Position numbers and translations under genes: made by a program. From a virus: a DNA stretch of 22,097 nucleotides. Each line of letters begins with the position of its first letter. Within the stretch, counting starts at the first letter, position 1. Shown in pieces: positions 1 through 7,236 of the stretch. Below the pieces are notes generated by a model, which was given only the letters and a program-made list of their open reading frames with translations, made no database searches and was not told the DNA's origin. The DNA lies in IMG/VR virus record IMGVR_UViG_3300048440_000258, positions 1 to 22,097 of that record, one strand, 5' to 3'.

Positions 1-56
1 AAAAAAAATTTCAGCGTTTCCCAGTCGGATTTTTTCAAAGGGTGTGTTACTGCATT

Positions 57-164
57 GCGTAGGGTGTACCGTTTTGCGTAGGGTGTACCGTTTGGCGTAG
101 GGTGTACCGTTGCACCCTTGCACCCTTGAACCGTTGAATCATTGCACCGTTTTGCGTAGGGTGT
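57..164 (-). repeat. 19-bp tandem repeat (iteron-like) array
   Basis: Three copies of GCGTAGGGTGTACCGTTT begin at 57, 76 and 95, an exact 19-bp period, with changes only at the last bases. A fourth partial copy (GCGTAGGGTGT) lies at 154-164. ACCGTT also recurs alone at 130-135 and 146-151. Read on the minus strand the unit is AAAACGGTACACCCTACGC, close to the AAAACGGTCACCC units at 1588-1739. No unique spacers separate the three units, so this is not a CRISPR. Contiguous conserved units are typical of protein-binding iterons in replication origins or operator arrays; the function here is inferred only. Confidence 0.8.
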
Positions 165-277
165 TAAATTACCTGCAACGCATAAAAACAATTTACCTAA
201 ATAAAGGCACACAAACGCACCCACAAACGCTTTGAATTTTTGCCAAGGGTAAAGGGTAAAAGATCAAATTAGAGCAT

Positions 278-303
278 AAAAAAAGGGTGCTGAAAGCACC
301 CTT
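278..303 (-). terminator. rho-independent terminator of the amidoligase unit
   Basis: On the minus strand AAGGGTGC, a five-base loop (TTTCA) and GCACCCTT form an 8-bp stem followed by a T tract (A's at 278-284 on the plus strand). It lies about 20 bp past the amidoligase stop, as expected for the end of a leftward transcript. The stem is built from the same CACCCT core as the nearby repeats. Confidence 0.85.
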
Positions 304-325
304 GAAAGATCGTATAATTTTGACC

Positions 326-1444
326 TTAGATTTCTATACCTTTAGCAATAAGTCGTATTGTTTCATCACTCAAAAAGCTAGTGAGTACAGGTGAAGCCAA
401 GGGTGAATTGTTGATGTGTTTTACAAGTGCTTTTAATGCTTCTGTCTTAACTTGTATAAGGTCTTGATCAACCGTTTGACCATCTACTATGGTTTCGTAT
501 TCATTAACATTGTATTCAATATTGTAAAAGCCATTGTCTTTCACTCTATCGTTAAGCCATTTGCAAATAATATATGCATCAGTAGAGAAAGGAACAACTT
601 CACCTTTATCTCTACGAATTAGCTTAAGAGTTAAAAACAGATTATACAAACCTTGCATTGTATTTCTACTATATGGATTAGGTGCTTCTACTTTTTGACC
701 TTTAGAGGCTTTGCTTGTTATCATATCGCACAAAGAACACCAACCGACAATCTTTGAGAAGTCCAATGTAGAATTGAAATGTCTAAATTCAATCGTTCCA
801 CTTGAGTGATAATTTCTCAAATTCAATTTGTGATATTTGATAGACTCACCGTTATTTGAACCTTGAAAGCTAATGTTCGCACCTGTGTTTGTGTTAGCAC
901 CGTTTACAAGGGTGTTAGGTAGGTTTTCTGTAGTCGTGCAATACCTTGCACCTCTTCCTCTTCTTGAGGGTGATACAAGGCAATCTAGTGTTTTTTCATA
1001 TCGCTTGTAAAAGTTAAGAGCATTTCTCAAATTCTTGGCGTTGAAATCCTTTGCATCTATATGCATATGCAAGCCACAGGTGCTGTTCACTTTAGATTCG
1101 TGAGCATTTAAAACGGTTGTCAAATCGTCTATATGCTTAAAGAATTCATTACTATGCAATGGCTTTGTCACAAACTCTTTGCCAATGTAGTTAGAAGGTA
1201 TGCTTTGTGATCTTTCAAGTGATCCATCAGTAGTGATGATGAAATCATATTTAAAAGGATCTGTTCGCATTTGGTATTTTGCGTCCTCATATCCAAGATT
1301 TGCAACTTTGTGACCTAACTCTTCAAGATCGTTGGTGATTTGTTCTAATTTAGTGCGATCAATGAAGCACTCAATTTCCAAACCTTTTGTTCGGTCATTT
1401 AATAGATTGTTTGCTATGCCCTGTGCTTGTTCCTGTGTGATCAT
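326..1444 (-). CDS. amidoligase (Amidoligase_2 family, COOH-NH2 ligase)
   Basis: A 372-aa protein with the conserved motifs of the amidoligase family, which has a glutamine synthetase-like ligase fold: GLEIE at 21-25, DGSLE at 73-77, GKEFVTKPL at 88-96, CGLHMHID at 123-130, an SRR...RYC segment at 160-169, YHKLNLRN at 204-211 and GTIEFRHFNST at 216-226. In glutamine synthetase-like enzymes such acidic, His and Arg residues bind metal, ATP and the acyl-phosphate; the family joins a carboxylate to an amine using ATP. The true substrate is unknown. The start is the ATG in an ATGA overlap with the upstream 42-codon ORF, preceded by AGAAAGG, and a terminator follows the stop. It runs opposite to all virion genes, so it is probably expressed separately, perhaps to modify a host or virion peptide or the cell wall. 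No AIG2/GGCT-like cyclotransferase, a common partner elsewhere, is visible here. Confidence 0.88.
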   Translation of the reverse strand: MITQEQAQGIANNLLNDRTKGLEIECFIDRTKLEQITNDLEELGHKVANLGYEDAKYQMRTDPFKYDFIITTDGSLERSQSIPSNYIGKEFVTKPLHSNEFFKHIDDLTTVLNAHESKVNSTCGLHMHIDAKDFNAKNLRNALNFYKRYEKTLDCLVSPSRRGRGARYCTTTENLPNTLVNGANTNTGANISFQGSNNGESIKYHKLNLRNYHSSGTIEFRHFNSTLDFSKIVGWCSLCDMITSKASKGQKVEAPNPYSRNTMQGLYNLFLTLKLIRRDKGEVVPFSTDAYIICKWLNDRVKDNGFYNIEYNVNEYETIVDGQTVDQDLIQVKTEALKALVKHINNSPLASPVLTSFLSDETIRLIAKGIEI

Positions 1445-1569
1445 TTGGAAGCCTTTCTGTTAAGGTTGAAGGGTAATGTATGAGAAGCTTTAAGAGCTTC
1501 AAAAAGTACGGTTTGAATTTCAACCATACCTTGAGGCGTGAATTTGATATTGATATTTTTATTGTTCAT
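1441..1569 (-). CDS. 42-aa protein coupled to the amidoligase
   Basis: A 42-codon ORF beginning MNNKNINIKFTPQG and ending NLNRKASK, whose TGA overlaps the amidoligase ATG as ATGA. That junction, the clean frame across nearly the whole space before the amidoligase, and the AGAAAGG near its end that would serve the next start all support a real coupled gene. The peptide is mildly basic with a likely helical centre (MVEIQTVLFEALKA). I do not recognise a family. It has no strong Shine-Dalgarno sequence. It might be a regulator, a chaperone-like partner or a peptide substrate of the ligase. These roles are guesses; only its existence and coupling are visible. Confidence 0.65.
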   Translation of the reverse strand: MNNKNINIKFTPQGMVEIQTVLFEALKASHTLPFNLNRKASK

Positions 1570-1587
1570 ACAATTAATGCATCAAAA

Positions 1588-1739
1588 ACGGTCACCCTTT
1601 GCAAGTATATTGTTACCCTTTTTTTACCCTACTAAATAAGACGGTCACCCATTGTTTAAAAGACGGTCACCAATGCACTCAAAATGGGTCACCCTTTCTA
1701 AGGAAAAACGGTCACTCATAGTACAAAAAACGGTCACCC
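1588..1739 (+). repeat. 22-bp-phased iteron array (ACGGTCACCC)
   Basis: The core GGTCAC occurs at 1590, 1643, 1665, 1687, 1710 and 1732. The last five are spaced 22, 22, 23 and 22 bp, about two helical turns. Degenerate copies (GTTACCC near 1611, TTTACCC near 1622) partly fill the 53-bp gap after the first. The best copies read AAAACGGTCACCC. This matches, apart from one extra A, the minus-strand unit of the left array (AAAACGGTACACCC). Helical phasing suggests a protein bound repeatedly on one DNA face, as in iteron origins or multi-site repressor regions. Confidence 0.8.
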
Positions 1740-1788
1740 ATTAGAAGGCATTTCTTGATTTAGCCACACCATAGCCAACACGACCAAA

Positions 1789-1850
1789 ATCAGCGACAGG
1801 TCGGCAGCACGCATAGGTCCTGGCCCCGACTGGCATGGGGGGAGGGGGTC
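1789..1850. other. GC-rich island with G-tract; candidate cos or packaging site
   Basis: In otherwise AT-rich DNA a roughly 60-bp GC-rich block ends in GGGGGGAGGGGG (1837-1848), with CCCC and GGGG arms about 9 bp apart just before it. It lies upstream of the small terminase gene, where cos or pac sites are often found, and several G runs could form a quadruplex. The assignment as a packaging site comes from position and composition only; no cleavage site can be read. Confidence 0.4.
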
Positions 1851-1937
1851 AAATTTCTGAGGGTGCGTCAATATTCCTATCCATAAATCAGCCCATAAAA
1901 AATTAGCAAGCTCAAGGGCCAATATACGCAACAGGGG

Positions 1938-1966
1938 TTGACATTTTGCCTATGACTAAATACAAA
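1938..1966 (+). promoter_or_regulatory. sigma70-like promoter for the terminase operon
   Basis: A perfect -35 TTGACA (1938-1943) is followed after exactly 17 bp by TACAAA (1961-1966), a 4/6 match to TATAAT. The predicted transcript would start near 1973 and carry the palindromes at 2006-2045 in its leader. It is the best-placed promoter for the rightward packaging genes. Confidence 0.55.
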
Positions 1967-2005
1967 TCCCTATATACTATATGTTGTATATATGTATGGT
2001 ATAGG

Positions 2006-2045
2006 TGTTGCAAATCTGCAACAGGTGTTTTGCAATATTGCAGCA
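2006..2045. promoter_or_regulatory. paired TTGCA palindromes before the small terminase gene
   Basis: Site 1, TGTTGCAAATCTGCAACA (2006-2023), has 7-bp inverted arms around AATC. Site 2, at 2028-2045, contains the perfect 12-bp palindrome TGCAATATTGCA (2031-2042). The 18-bp sites match at 13 positions and their centres lie 22 bp apart, as expected for two dimers on one DNA face. Site 2 ends 5 bp before the start codon at 2051, so bound protein or hairpin could block translation or transcription. Operator or small-terminase recognition sites are both possible. Confidence 0.6.
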
Positions 2046-2050
2046 GGGTT

Positions 2051-2611
2051 ATGACAGAAAAAGACGAGCTACAGGACGAGATTAAGGCAGCTATAGCAGA
2101 AGTTGCCAAGGATAAGGAGTTACTAAAGGTTAAAAGCCTATCTAGGTACAACCCTGAGAGGGTCGCCAAGGTGTTATATTTGTATTCTATAGGAGTTTCG
2201 CAGACATCTATAGTCCGAAAGTATGATATACCTAGACCTGTAGTCATAGGAATCCTAGTTGACTATGCAGATTACAAGGATAAATTCAGAGAAATGGGTG
2301 GTAAGCTATCTGCTAGGTCATATGTAAACCTAGAAAGCCTAGAAGAAGATGTAGTACAGTCCGTAAGGGAAAGGATACAGACTGGCGAATATGAGCCTAC
2401 ACCCAAAGATATTAAAGAAATCAGTATAGCTAAGTCTAATTCTGCAAGGCAGGCATTAACTGCTAGGGGAGAAGCTAGTGCCATTACTGAAAGTAGAAAT
2501 GTAGTTACACCTGAAGACTACAATGATACAATTAAGGCAGCAGAAGCTAGGATTAAACAAATTAAAGAAGCGGAGGTAATAGATGGCGAAGTGCAGGAAC
2601 ACAATGACTGA
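2051..2611 (+). CDS. terS: putative terminase small subunit
   Basis: A 186-aa protein with a probable helix-turn-helix at about residues 36-69 (ERVAKVLYLYSIGVSQTSIV...PRPVVIGI), a lysine/glutamate-rich N-terminus and a helical C-terminal half ending in charged residues. Small terminases bind the packaging site through such helix-turn-helix domains and hand DNA to the large subunit. I do not recognise a specific family, so the call rests on the DNA-binding fold and on the position just upstream of the large terminase. I chose ATG 2051 because a longer frame to 1946 would use TTG and overlap the -35/-10 region and the palindromes. Only a weak AGGG precedes the start. The 3' end overlaps the next gene. 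Confidence 0.65.
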   Translation: MTEKDELQDEIKAAIAEVAKDKELLKVKSLSRYNPERVAKVLYLYSIGVSQTSIVRKYDIPRPVVIGILVDYADYKDKFREMGGKLSARSYVNLESLEEDVVQSVRERIQTGEYEPTPKDIKEISIAKSNSARQALTARGEASAITESRNVVTPEDYNDTIKAAEARIKQIKEAEVIDGEVQEHND

Positions 2612-2837
2612 TCATGAAGAAGAAGCATTTGAGAAAGCTTCATCAATAATGTCTGAACATTTTGGCAATTTTGCCATTATATGCATGGACTCTGATGATG
2701 CACTTAAATATGACTATACTAATTATATTATAGGAAAGGCATTAATCAGAGAAACCTTATCTGAAATGAACAAAGATGACTTAGACATAATATGGGATGT
2801 AGAGGAGTCCAATGTTGAAGAAGAAGACGAAGAGTAG
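2583..2837 (+). CDS. small acidic protein between terminase subunits
   Basis: An 84-aa acidic protein ending in a Glu/Asp-rich tail (NVEEEDEE), with predicted helices and a hydrophobic patch (FGNFAIICMD). The start at 2583 has a strong Shine-Dalgarno GGAGGT (2572-2577) five bases upstream and lies inside the end of the small terminase gene. An internal ATG at 2604 with AGGA before it is an alternative start. Its stop overlaps the GTG of the large terminase by one base, so it is coupled to both. No family recognised. The acidic tail and position could suit a terminase or portal accessory, but this is a guess. Confidence 0.75.
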   Translation: MAKCRNTMTDHEEEAFEKASSIMSEHFGNFAIICMDSDDALKYDYTNYIIGKALIRETLSEMNKDDLDIIWDVEESNVEEEDEE

Positions 2838-4495
2838 TGGAAATTGCATTTACAAATCATCCTATAATAAAGCCTCCTACTGATGAAGAGATAGTATTGC
2901 TAGGCAAAAATGACCCTAAGTTACTAGAGGAACTGCATAGGGTACACGAAGGTAGGATACAAGCAAGTATAGATGATCCATTAAAGTTTGGGTTCAATCT
3001 TGCAGGTTGGGAAAGAATGCAAAGAGGTTTAGAGTCTGAGAATGAATGCTTGGTACTAGGAGGTAACCGTAGTGGTAAAACCACAGGTTGTGCTAAACTG
3101 TTAATGCAAGCAGTAACTGAGTCTAGAGATGGTCATTTAGTTTGTTTTAGCCAAAATGCAGATACATCTGTTAAGGTGCAGCAGGCTGCTATATGGGAAA
3201 TGATGCCTAAGGAGTTCAAGAAAAAGACAAAGAGTATAGAAGGATACATTAATTATTCTATGCAAAATGGTTTTACAGGTAGTAGTTTTATTTTCCCTGA
3301 TACTAGAACTAGAGTAGATTTCAAGACCTATACACAGTTTACTAACAATCAGACTATTGTAGAGGGTTTTGAGTTCGGCTTCAAAAACCCTACAGGGTTG
3401 AATATAGGGGCATGGTTAGATGAATACCTAGGTGATGCTGCATTGGTAAATACACTTAGATTTCGTCTTGCTACTAGAAACTCAAAGTTACTTATAGGAT
3501 TTACACCGATTGATGGATATACACCTTTTATATCTGAGTACCTCAAGGGTGCAGAAACAACAAAAAACAGAGAAGCTAGTCTACTAAATAATGAATTAGT
3601 ACCTATAGAGCAATACAGTCCCGCTAGGGATGCATCTATATGTTACCTGCATTCAGATGAAAATCCGTTTGGTGGATATGAACGAATAGCAAAGGACTTG
3701 AAAAACAGACCTGAAGACGAAATCAAAGTTCGTGCCTATGGTCTGCCTGTTAAATCAATGACAAGTCTGTTACCATTATTTAATACAGAAGTAAATGTAC
3801 TATCTCAAACAAAAAACAAATACGGAATGCAATTTCCGGATATTACCAATAAGCAACGATATAGTTGTTATCAAGTGGTCGACCCTGCCGGAGCTAGAAA
3901 CTATGTTTCAATCTGGGCAGCGGTGGATAAGGAAGGTAGAGTTTTTATACGGAGAGAGTGGCCCGACAGAAATACATATGGAGAGTGGGCTATGTATGGT
4001 GATCCGAAGTGGAGATACGGTCCTGCATCTAAAAAACTCGGATACAATGTTAAAGGATACGCTGAGTTGTTTAGAGAAATTGAAGAAGAACTTGAAATAG
4101 AAGTTTTTGAAAGAATAGGTGACTCAAGATATTTTGCTAGAGAAAATGAAGACAATGATGATTTGTTTACATCTTTCTATGATTACGATATGAACTTTGT
4201 GCCATCCGATGGTAGAGGTGAAGATATGGGTATATCTGCATTAGATGATTGGTTCAGCTATAATCCTAATACAGAAATAGATTCTGCCAATAGTCCATTA
4301 TGCTTTGTGCACGAAGACTGCGGAAACCTAATAGAATCTTTAATAAACTACAATGCAAAAGGAAAATCTGACGAAGCACTAAAAGACTTTTTTGATGTAA
4401 TCAGGTATCTTCGTATGATAAACGGAGGTGAAGGGCCTGATCATGTACAAACTAAAGATATGCAAACAACATTAACAAACACAGGAGGCTACTAA
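2837..4495 (+). CDS. terL: terminase large subunit (ATPase and nuclease)
   Basis: A 552-aa packaging motor. The N-terminal ATPase shows Walker A GGNRSGKT at 75-82, Walker B hydrophobics then DE in GAWLDE at 191-196, and a coupling segment LIGFTP at 219-224. The C-terminal RNase H-like nuclease shows VVDPAG (D349), RIGDSRYFA (D429) and KDFFDVIRYL (D517/D520), the expected metal-binding acids. It uses ATP to pump DNA through the portal and cuts the concatemer. The start is GTG at 2837, overlapping the preceding TAG by one base. The 3' end contains AGGAGG (4482-4487) that serves the next start, which overlaps the stop as TAATG. Length is normal for the family. Confidence 0.93.
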   Translation: MEIAFTNHPIIKPPTDEEIVLLGKNDPKLLEELHRVHEGRIQASIDDPLKFGFNLAGWERMQRGLESENECLVLGGNRSGKTTGCAKLLMQAVTESRDGHLVCFSQNADTSVKVQQAAIWEMMPKEFKKKTKSIEGYINYSMQNGFTGSSFIFPDTRTRVDFKTYTQFTNNQTIVEGFEFGFKNPTGLNIGAWLDEYLGDAALVNTLRFRLATRNSKLLIGFTPIDGYTPFISEYLKGAETTKNREASLLNNELVPIEQYSPARDASICYLHSDENPFGGYERIAKDLKNRPEDEIKVRAYGLPVKSMTSLLPLFNTEVNVLSQTKNKYGMQFPDITNKQRYSCYQVVDPAGARNYVSIWAAVDKEGRVFIRREWPDRNTYGEWAMYGDPKWRYGPASKKLGYNVKGYAELFREIEEELEIEVFERIGDSRYFARENEDNDDLFTSFYDYDMNFVPSDGRGEDMGISALDDWFSYNPNTEIDSANSPLCFVHEDCGNLIESLINYNAKGKSDEALKDFFDVIRYLRMINGGEGPDHVQTKDMQTTLTNTGGY

Positions 4496-4875
4496 TGCCA
4501 AAACGAAAACTAACAGAAATTGCCAATGACTTTGAGATTTCATTTGAAAAAGCTCAAGACATTGTAACTAACAATCTAGAAGAAGACATGGTAACAGGTC
4601 GTGGAAAAGGCACTTGGATCAACGATGCAGGTCAAAAGATATTTGATGACTTAATACCTATTACAGTAATATACAGAGGTCAAGCCTTGTCCCTTGCCCC
4701 TAACCCAAACTATATAATGGTATATATAAAGGAACTAGCTAAGAAAGTTCCTGTTAAAGCACCAATCAGATATTCAAGGGGTTTAGTCGGTAAATTTGTA
4801 CAGGTAGAAGCGGATAACAAAGGACCTGAACCTGTATATATCTGGAGACGCACTAAATGGTCGGATAACACTTGA
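4495..4875 (+). CDS. conserved-looking phage protein of unknown function
   Basis: A 126-aa protein between large terminase and portal. The first 30 residues (LTEIANDFEISFEKAQDIV) look like a short helix-turn-helix, and the rest is mixed with several strands and a basic, Trp-containing end (YIWRRTKWSDNT). The start is supported by AGGAGG seven bases upstream and a TAATG overlap with the terminase stop. No family recognised. Its position suggests a packaging or portal-associated job, but nothing in the sequence proves that. Confidence 0.8.
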   Translation: MPKRKLTEIANDFEISFEKAQDIVTNNLEEDMVTGRGKGTWINDAGQKIFDDLIPITVIYRGQALSLAPNPNYIMVYIKELAKKVPVKAPIRYSRGLVGKFVQVEADNKGPEPVYIWRRTKWSDNT

Positions 4876-4899
4876 TACATCTGATAGAATATATACAAA

Positions 4900-6987
4900 A
4901 TGGACAACGAAAAAACCTCTGAGTCTCTAACCTTTGCAAAGAAAGAACCGGATGTAGGCACATTACGCTATGCATACGAACAAACTGTAACTGAGTTAGA
5001 GCATTATTTTGACTTATGCCGATCATCTTACGATGAAAGACGCAACTACTGGGCAGGCAAAAGCCGTGACCATAGAAAACATGGAGCAGATGCTTTTCCT
5101 TGGGAAGGTGCATCTGATGTAGAGTCCCATGTTATCGATGAAAGAATAACTAGACTTGTATCTATGTTTATGAGTGCACTTAATCGATCTAATATTAAGG
5201 CATTTCCTGTAGGAGTTAAGGATGTAGGTAGAGCAAAGGTTGTTTCAGGGTTTTTAAAATGGATGGTATCAAGTGGATACATTCCTAGATTCAAAAAAGA
5301 AATGGAACTAGGTGCTAATTATTTACTAGAGCGTGGTATTTTAATTACATATGTAGGTTGGATGAAAGAAGATCGGACATTTTTGCAAAAAATGAGTCTA
5401 GATCAATTGGCTTCAATATCTCCTGATTTAGTACAGTCTATAGTAGATTCAACTGATGATGATTTAATTACAGAAATGTTACAGATTAGTCTTAACATTA
5501 CAACTAAGAGAGCAAAGGAAGCATTGTTGTCATTGAGAAAAACGGGAGAAGCAGAAATACCTGTAGTAAAAAGACAGATAGATGCACCTGAAGTAAAAAC
5601 TCTTGCACCCGATGGAGACTTTTTCTTTCCTCCATATGTAACAGACCCACAGAGAGCACCGTATTGTTTTTATAAAACATACTATACTCCTCAAGAACTA
5701 AAGAATAAAGTAGTAACTGACGGATGGAGTGAAGATTTTGTTGATTATGTTATAGAAAGATATAGAGGAGTAAATACAGATTCAATTGAAAATGAACAAG
5801 AAGGCAGAAGAAGCCTTAGTTTAACTGACAATGCATACGAAGCTGAAGAGTTAGTTGAGATAGTTCATGCTTATCAAAGATTGATCTATGAAGATGATGG
5901 ATCAGAAGGTATATACGAAACTATATTCCACAAAGAATTTAGTGGCAATGAGTTTGCTCCAGGCTATGCTAAGTTTGAGTTAATGAATGGATACGAAGAT
6001 TATCCTGTAGTTGTAACTAAATTATCCGAAGATAGTAAAAGACTTTATGATACTACAACTGTTCCTGATCTACTCAGGGGAATACAAAACCAAGTTAAAG
6101 TAGAGCGAGATTCTCGAATAGACAGGAATAGTTTATCAACTTTACCACCATTGTTGCACCCAATAGGTCAAGCACCTACTGATTGGGGCCCAGGTCGAAG
6201 AATACCATACAGAAGAAAAGATGATTATCACTTTGCCGATGTACCTGGATACAATGCAGGTTCAGTAGAACTTGAAGATACAATGCTTAATCAAGCAGAC
6301 AGGTTAGTTGGTTTAGATGAAACATCTCAAATTAGCCAAGTTCGCAAGCAGTTTTTGGCAGATAAGTTTTTGCAGCACAATGCAGATGTAATAAAAATGT
6401 GCTTTAAGTGCTTTCAAAGATTTGGCCCTGAGGAAATATTCTTCCAAGTTACAGGTGTACCTGATTCATTACAGATGACAAAGGGCGACCCCAATGAAAA
6501 CTTTGATATAACAATTAATTACGATGTGTTAAACAACGATCCTGAAAAGCAAGAAGCTAAATTACAACAACTTGTTAATTTAACTCAAATGGATGCTAGT
6601 GGACGGATTAACATGCAAGGGTTATTGGATGCAATGGTGAATGCTATTGATCCTGTCTTAGCTGATGCCATCTTACAACCTGCAGAAGATTCCGCAGAAC
6701 AAGTACAGAAAGATGTCACAGGTGACTTAGCTAAGATATTTGCAGGTATAGAAATGCCAGCTAGACCAAATGGTTCTCAAGTCGCAATGCAAATTATAGA
6801 ACAGTATGTACAACAACCTGATATTATGCAGAGAATGCAATCAGATGAAGCATTTGGTCAAAGAATGCAAAAGTACATACAACAATATCAGTTTGCAATG
6901 CAACAAATGCAGAACGCACAAATTGGTCGCATAGGTACTGCACCTGCTCAAATGGGATCGGTAAACACACAAAACATGCAACAATAA
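4900..6987 (+). CDS. portal protein
   Basis: A 695-aa protein in the portal position straight after the terminase block and before the scaffold. The N-terminal part has the sort of segment common in podovirus-type portals (FPWEGASDVESHVIDERI, then a helical wing), a long mixed middle, a helical region around LNQADRLVGLDETSQISQV, and a Gln/Met-rich, probably disordered or barrel-like C-terminus (many QQ and MQ pairs). Portals form the dodecameric ring through which DNA enters and leaves. About 600-750 aa is usual for podovirus portals. There is no Shine-Dalgarno sequence; the leader (4876-4899) is short and AT-rich. Its stop overlaps the next ATG as TAATG. Confidence 0.82.
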   Translation: MDNEKTSESLTFAKKEPDVGTLRYAYEQTVTELEHYFDLCRSSYDERRNYWAGKSRDHRKHGADAFPWEGASDVESHVIDERITRLVSMFMSALNRSNIKAFPVGVKDVGRAKVVSGFLKWMVSSGYIPRFKKEMELGANYLLERGILITYVGWMKEDRTFLQKMSLDQLASISPDLVQSIVDSTDDDLITEMLQISLNITTKRAKEALLSLRKTGEAEIPVVKRQIDAPEVKTLAPDGDFFFPPYVTDPQRAPYCFYKTYYTPQELKNKVVTDGWSEDFVDYVIERYRGVNTDSIENEQEGRRSLSLTDNAYEAEELVEIVHAYQRLIYEDDGSEGIYETIFHKEFSGNEFAPGYAKFELMNGYEDYPVVVTKLSEDSKRLYDTTTVPDLLRGIQNQVKVERDSRIDRNSLSTLPPLLHPIGQAPTDWGPGRRIPYRRKDDYHFADVPGYNAGSVELEDTMLNQADRLVGLDETSQISQVRKQFLADKFLQHNADVIKMCFKCFQRFGPEEIFFQVTGVPDSLQMTKGDPNENFDITINYDVLNNDPEKQEAKLQQLVNLTQMDASGRINMQGLLDAMVNAIDPVLADAILQPAEDSAEQVQKDVTGDLAKIFAGIEMPARPNGSQVAMQIIEQYVQQPDIMQRMQSDEAFGQRMQKYIQQYQFAMQQMQNAQIGRIGTAPAQMGSVNTQNMQQ

Positions 6988-7223
6988 TGCAATTTTCATT
7001 TGAAGAAGACATTAAGGCTTTAAGTAATCACGAATCCTTCGCAAGATTTCTTGAGACCATTTATTCACTCAGAGAAGAAGCTATTGCTTCTTTGCACAAG
7101 TGCTCAACAGAAGAAATGCAACAAGTATCAGGAATGATATTATGCTACGACCAAATCTTGCAAATGGCAAATTGGAATCAGATACAGTTGCAACATAGCG
7201 ATAGACTAAGGGGGCACTTGTAG
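6987..7223 (+). CDS. small helical protein after portal
   Basis: A 78-aa, mostly helical protein (FEEDIKALSNHESFARFLETIYSLREEAI...) starting on the portal stop (TAATG) with no Shine-Dalgarno sequence, so its translation is probably coupled to the portal. No signal peptide or membrane segment. No family recognised. Small helical proteins between portal and scaffold occur in other podovirus-like phages, which makes a head-assembly accessory plausible but unproven. The extended -10 promoter for the capsid genes lies immediately after its stop. Confidence 0.75.
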   Translation: MQFSFEEDIKALSNHESFARFLETIYSLREEAIASLHKCSTEEMQQVSGMILCYDQILQMANWNQIQLQHSDRLRGHL

Positions 7224-7227
7224 GTAG

Positions 7228-7236
7228 TGCTATAAT
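7228..7236 (+). promoter_or_regulatory. extended -10 promoter for the capsid genes
   Basis: TGCTATAAT matches the extended -10 consensus TGnTATAAT perfectly. No good -35 is present at the usual distance, which extended -10 promoters tolerate. It sits in one of the few real intergenic gaps (7224-7280), ahead of scaffold and major capsid genes that need high expression. Confidence 0.6.

Larger units (their letters stand above)
1..325. other. gene-free left intergenic region
   Basis: I see no credible coding frame here. The stretch holds a 19-bp tandem array (57-113) with a fourth partial copy at 154-164, a tandem pair of GCACCCTT (112-127), a spaced pair of ACAAACGC (211-218 and 223-230), a pair of AAGGGTA (245-258), and the leftward terminator at 278-303. 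The core AGGGTG/CACCCT is strikingly over-used across the whole stretch, including in the terminator stem. What lies further left is outside the window. Confidence 0.7.
1570..2050. other. divergent regulatory region between amidoligase unit and terminase genes
   Basis: This 480-bp divergent intergenic region holds, from left to right, a 22-bp-phased repeat array (1588-1739), a GC-rich island (1789-1850), a TTGACA/TACAAA promoter candidate (1938-1966), an AT-rich TA-repeat stretch (about 1969-1995) and two palindromes (2006-2045). GCAACAGGGGTT (1928-1939), GCAACAGGTGTT (2018-2029) and GCAGCAGGGTT (2040-2050) form a dispersed direct repeat. No convincing gene is seen on either strand. Confidence 0.7.

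Noticed and set aside
57-164. Left repeats as a CRISPR array
   Set aside because: Units are contiguous 19-mers with no unique spacers and no cas genes nearby.
313-318. TATAAT as a rightward promoter
   Set aside because: No -35 or extended TG and it would transcribe antisense into the amidoligase gene; AT-rich chance match is likely.
1734-1931. Minus-strand 65-codon ORF across the GC-rich island
   Set aside because: It starts with TTG, has no ribosome binding site, overlaps the iteron array and owes its openness to GC-rich sequence. Better explained as regulatory or packaging DNA.
1946-2050. N-terminal extension of the small terminase
   Set aside because: Would start at TTG inside the promoter and read through the palindromes, giving an odd Cys/Tyr-rich leader. 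ATG 2051 is preferred.
1912-2247. Minus-strand 111-codon ORF opposite the small terminase
   Set aside because: Antisense to a better-supported gene, low-complexity Ser/Leu composition and no start signal.
3795-4100. 101-codon plus-strand ORF in another frame of the large terminase
   Set aside because: The overlapping frame contains the nuclease motifs of the terminase; this frame has no motif or start signal.
4872-4897. TTGATA/TATACA promoter before the portal gene
   Set aside because: The spacing is only 14 bp, too short for a normal sigma70 promoter.
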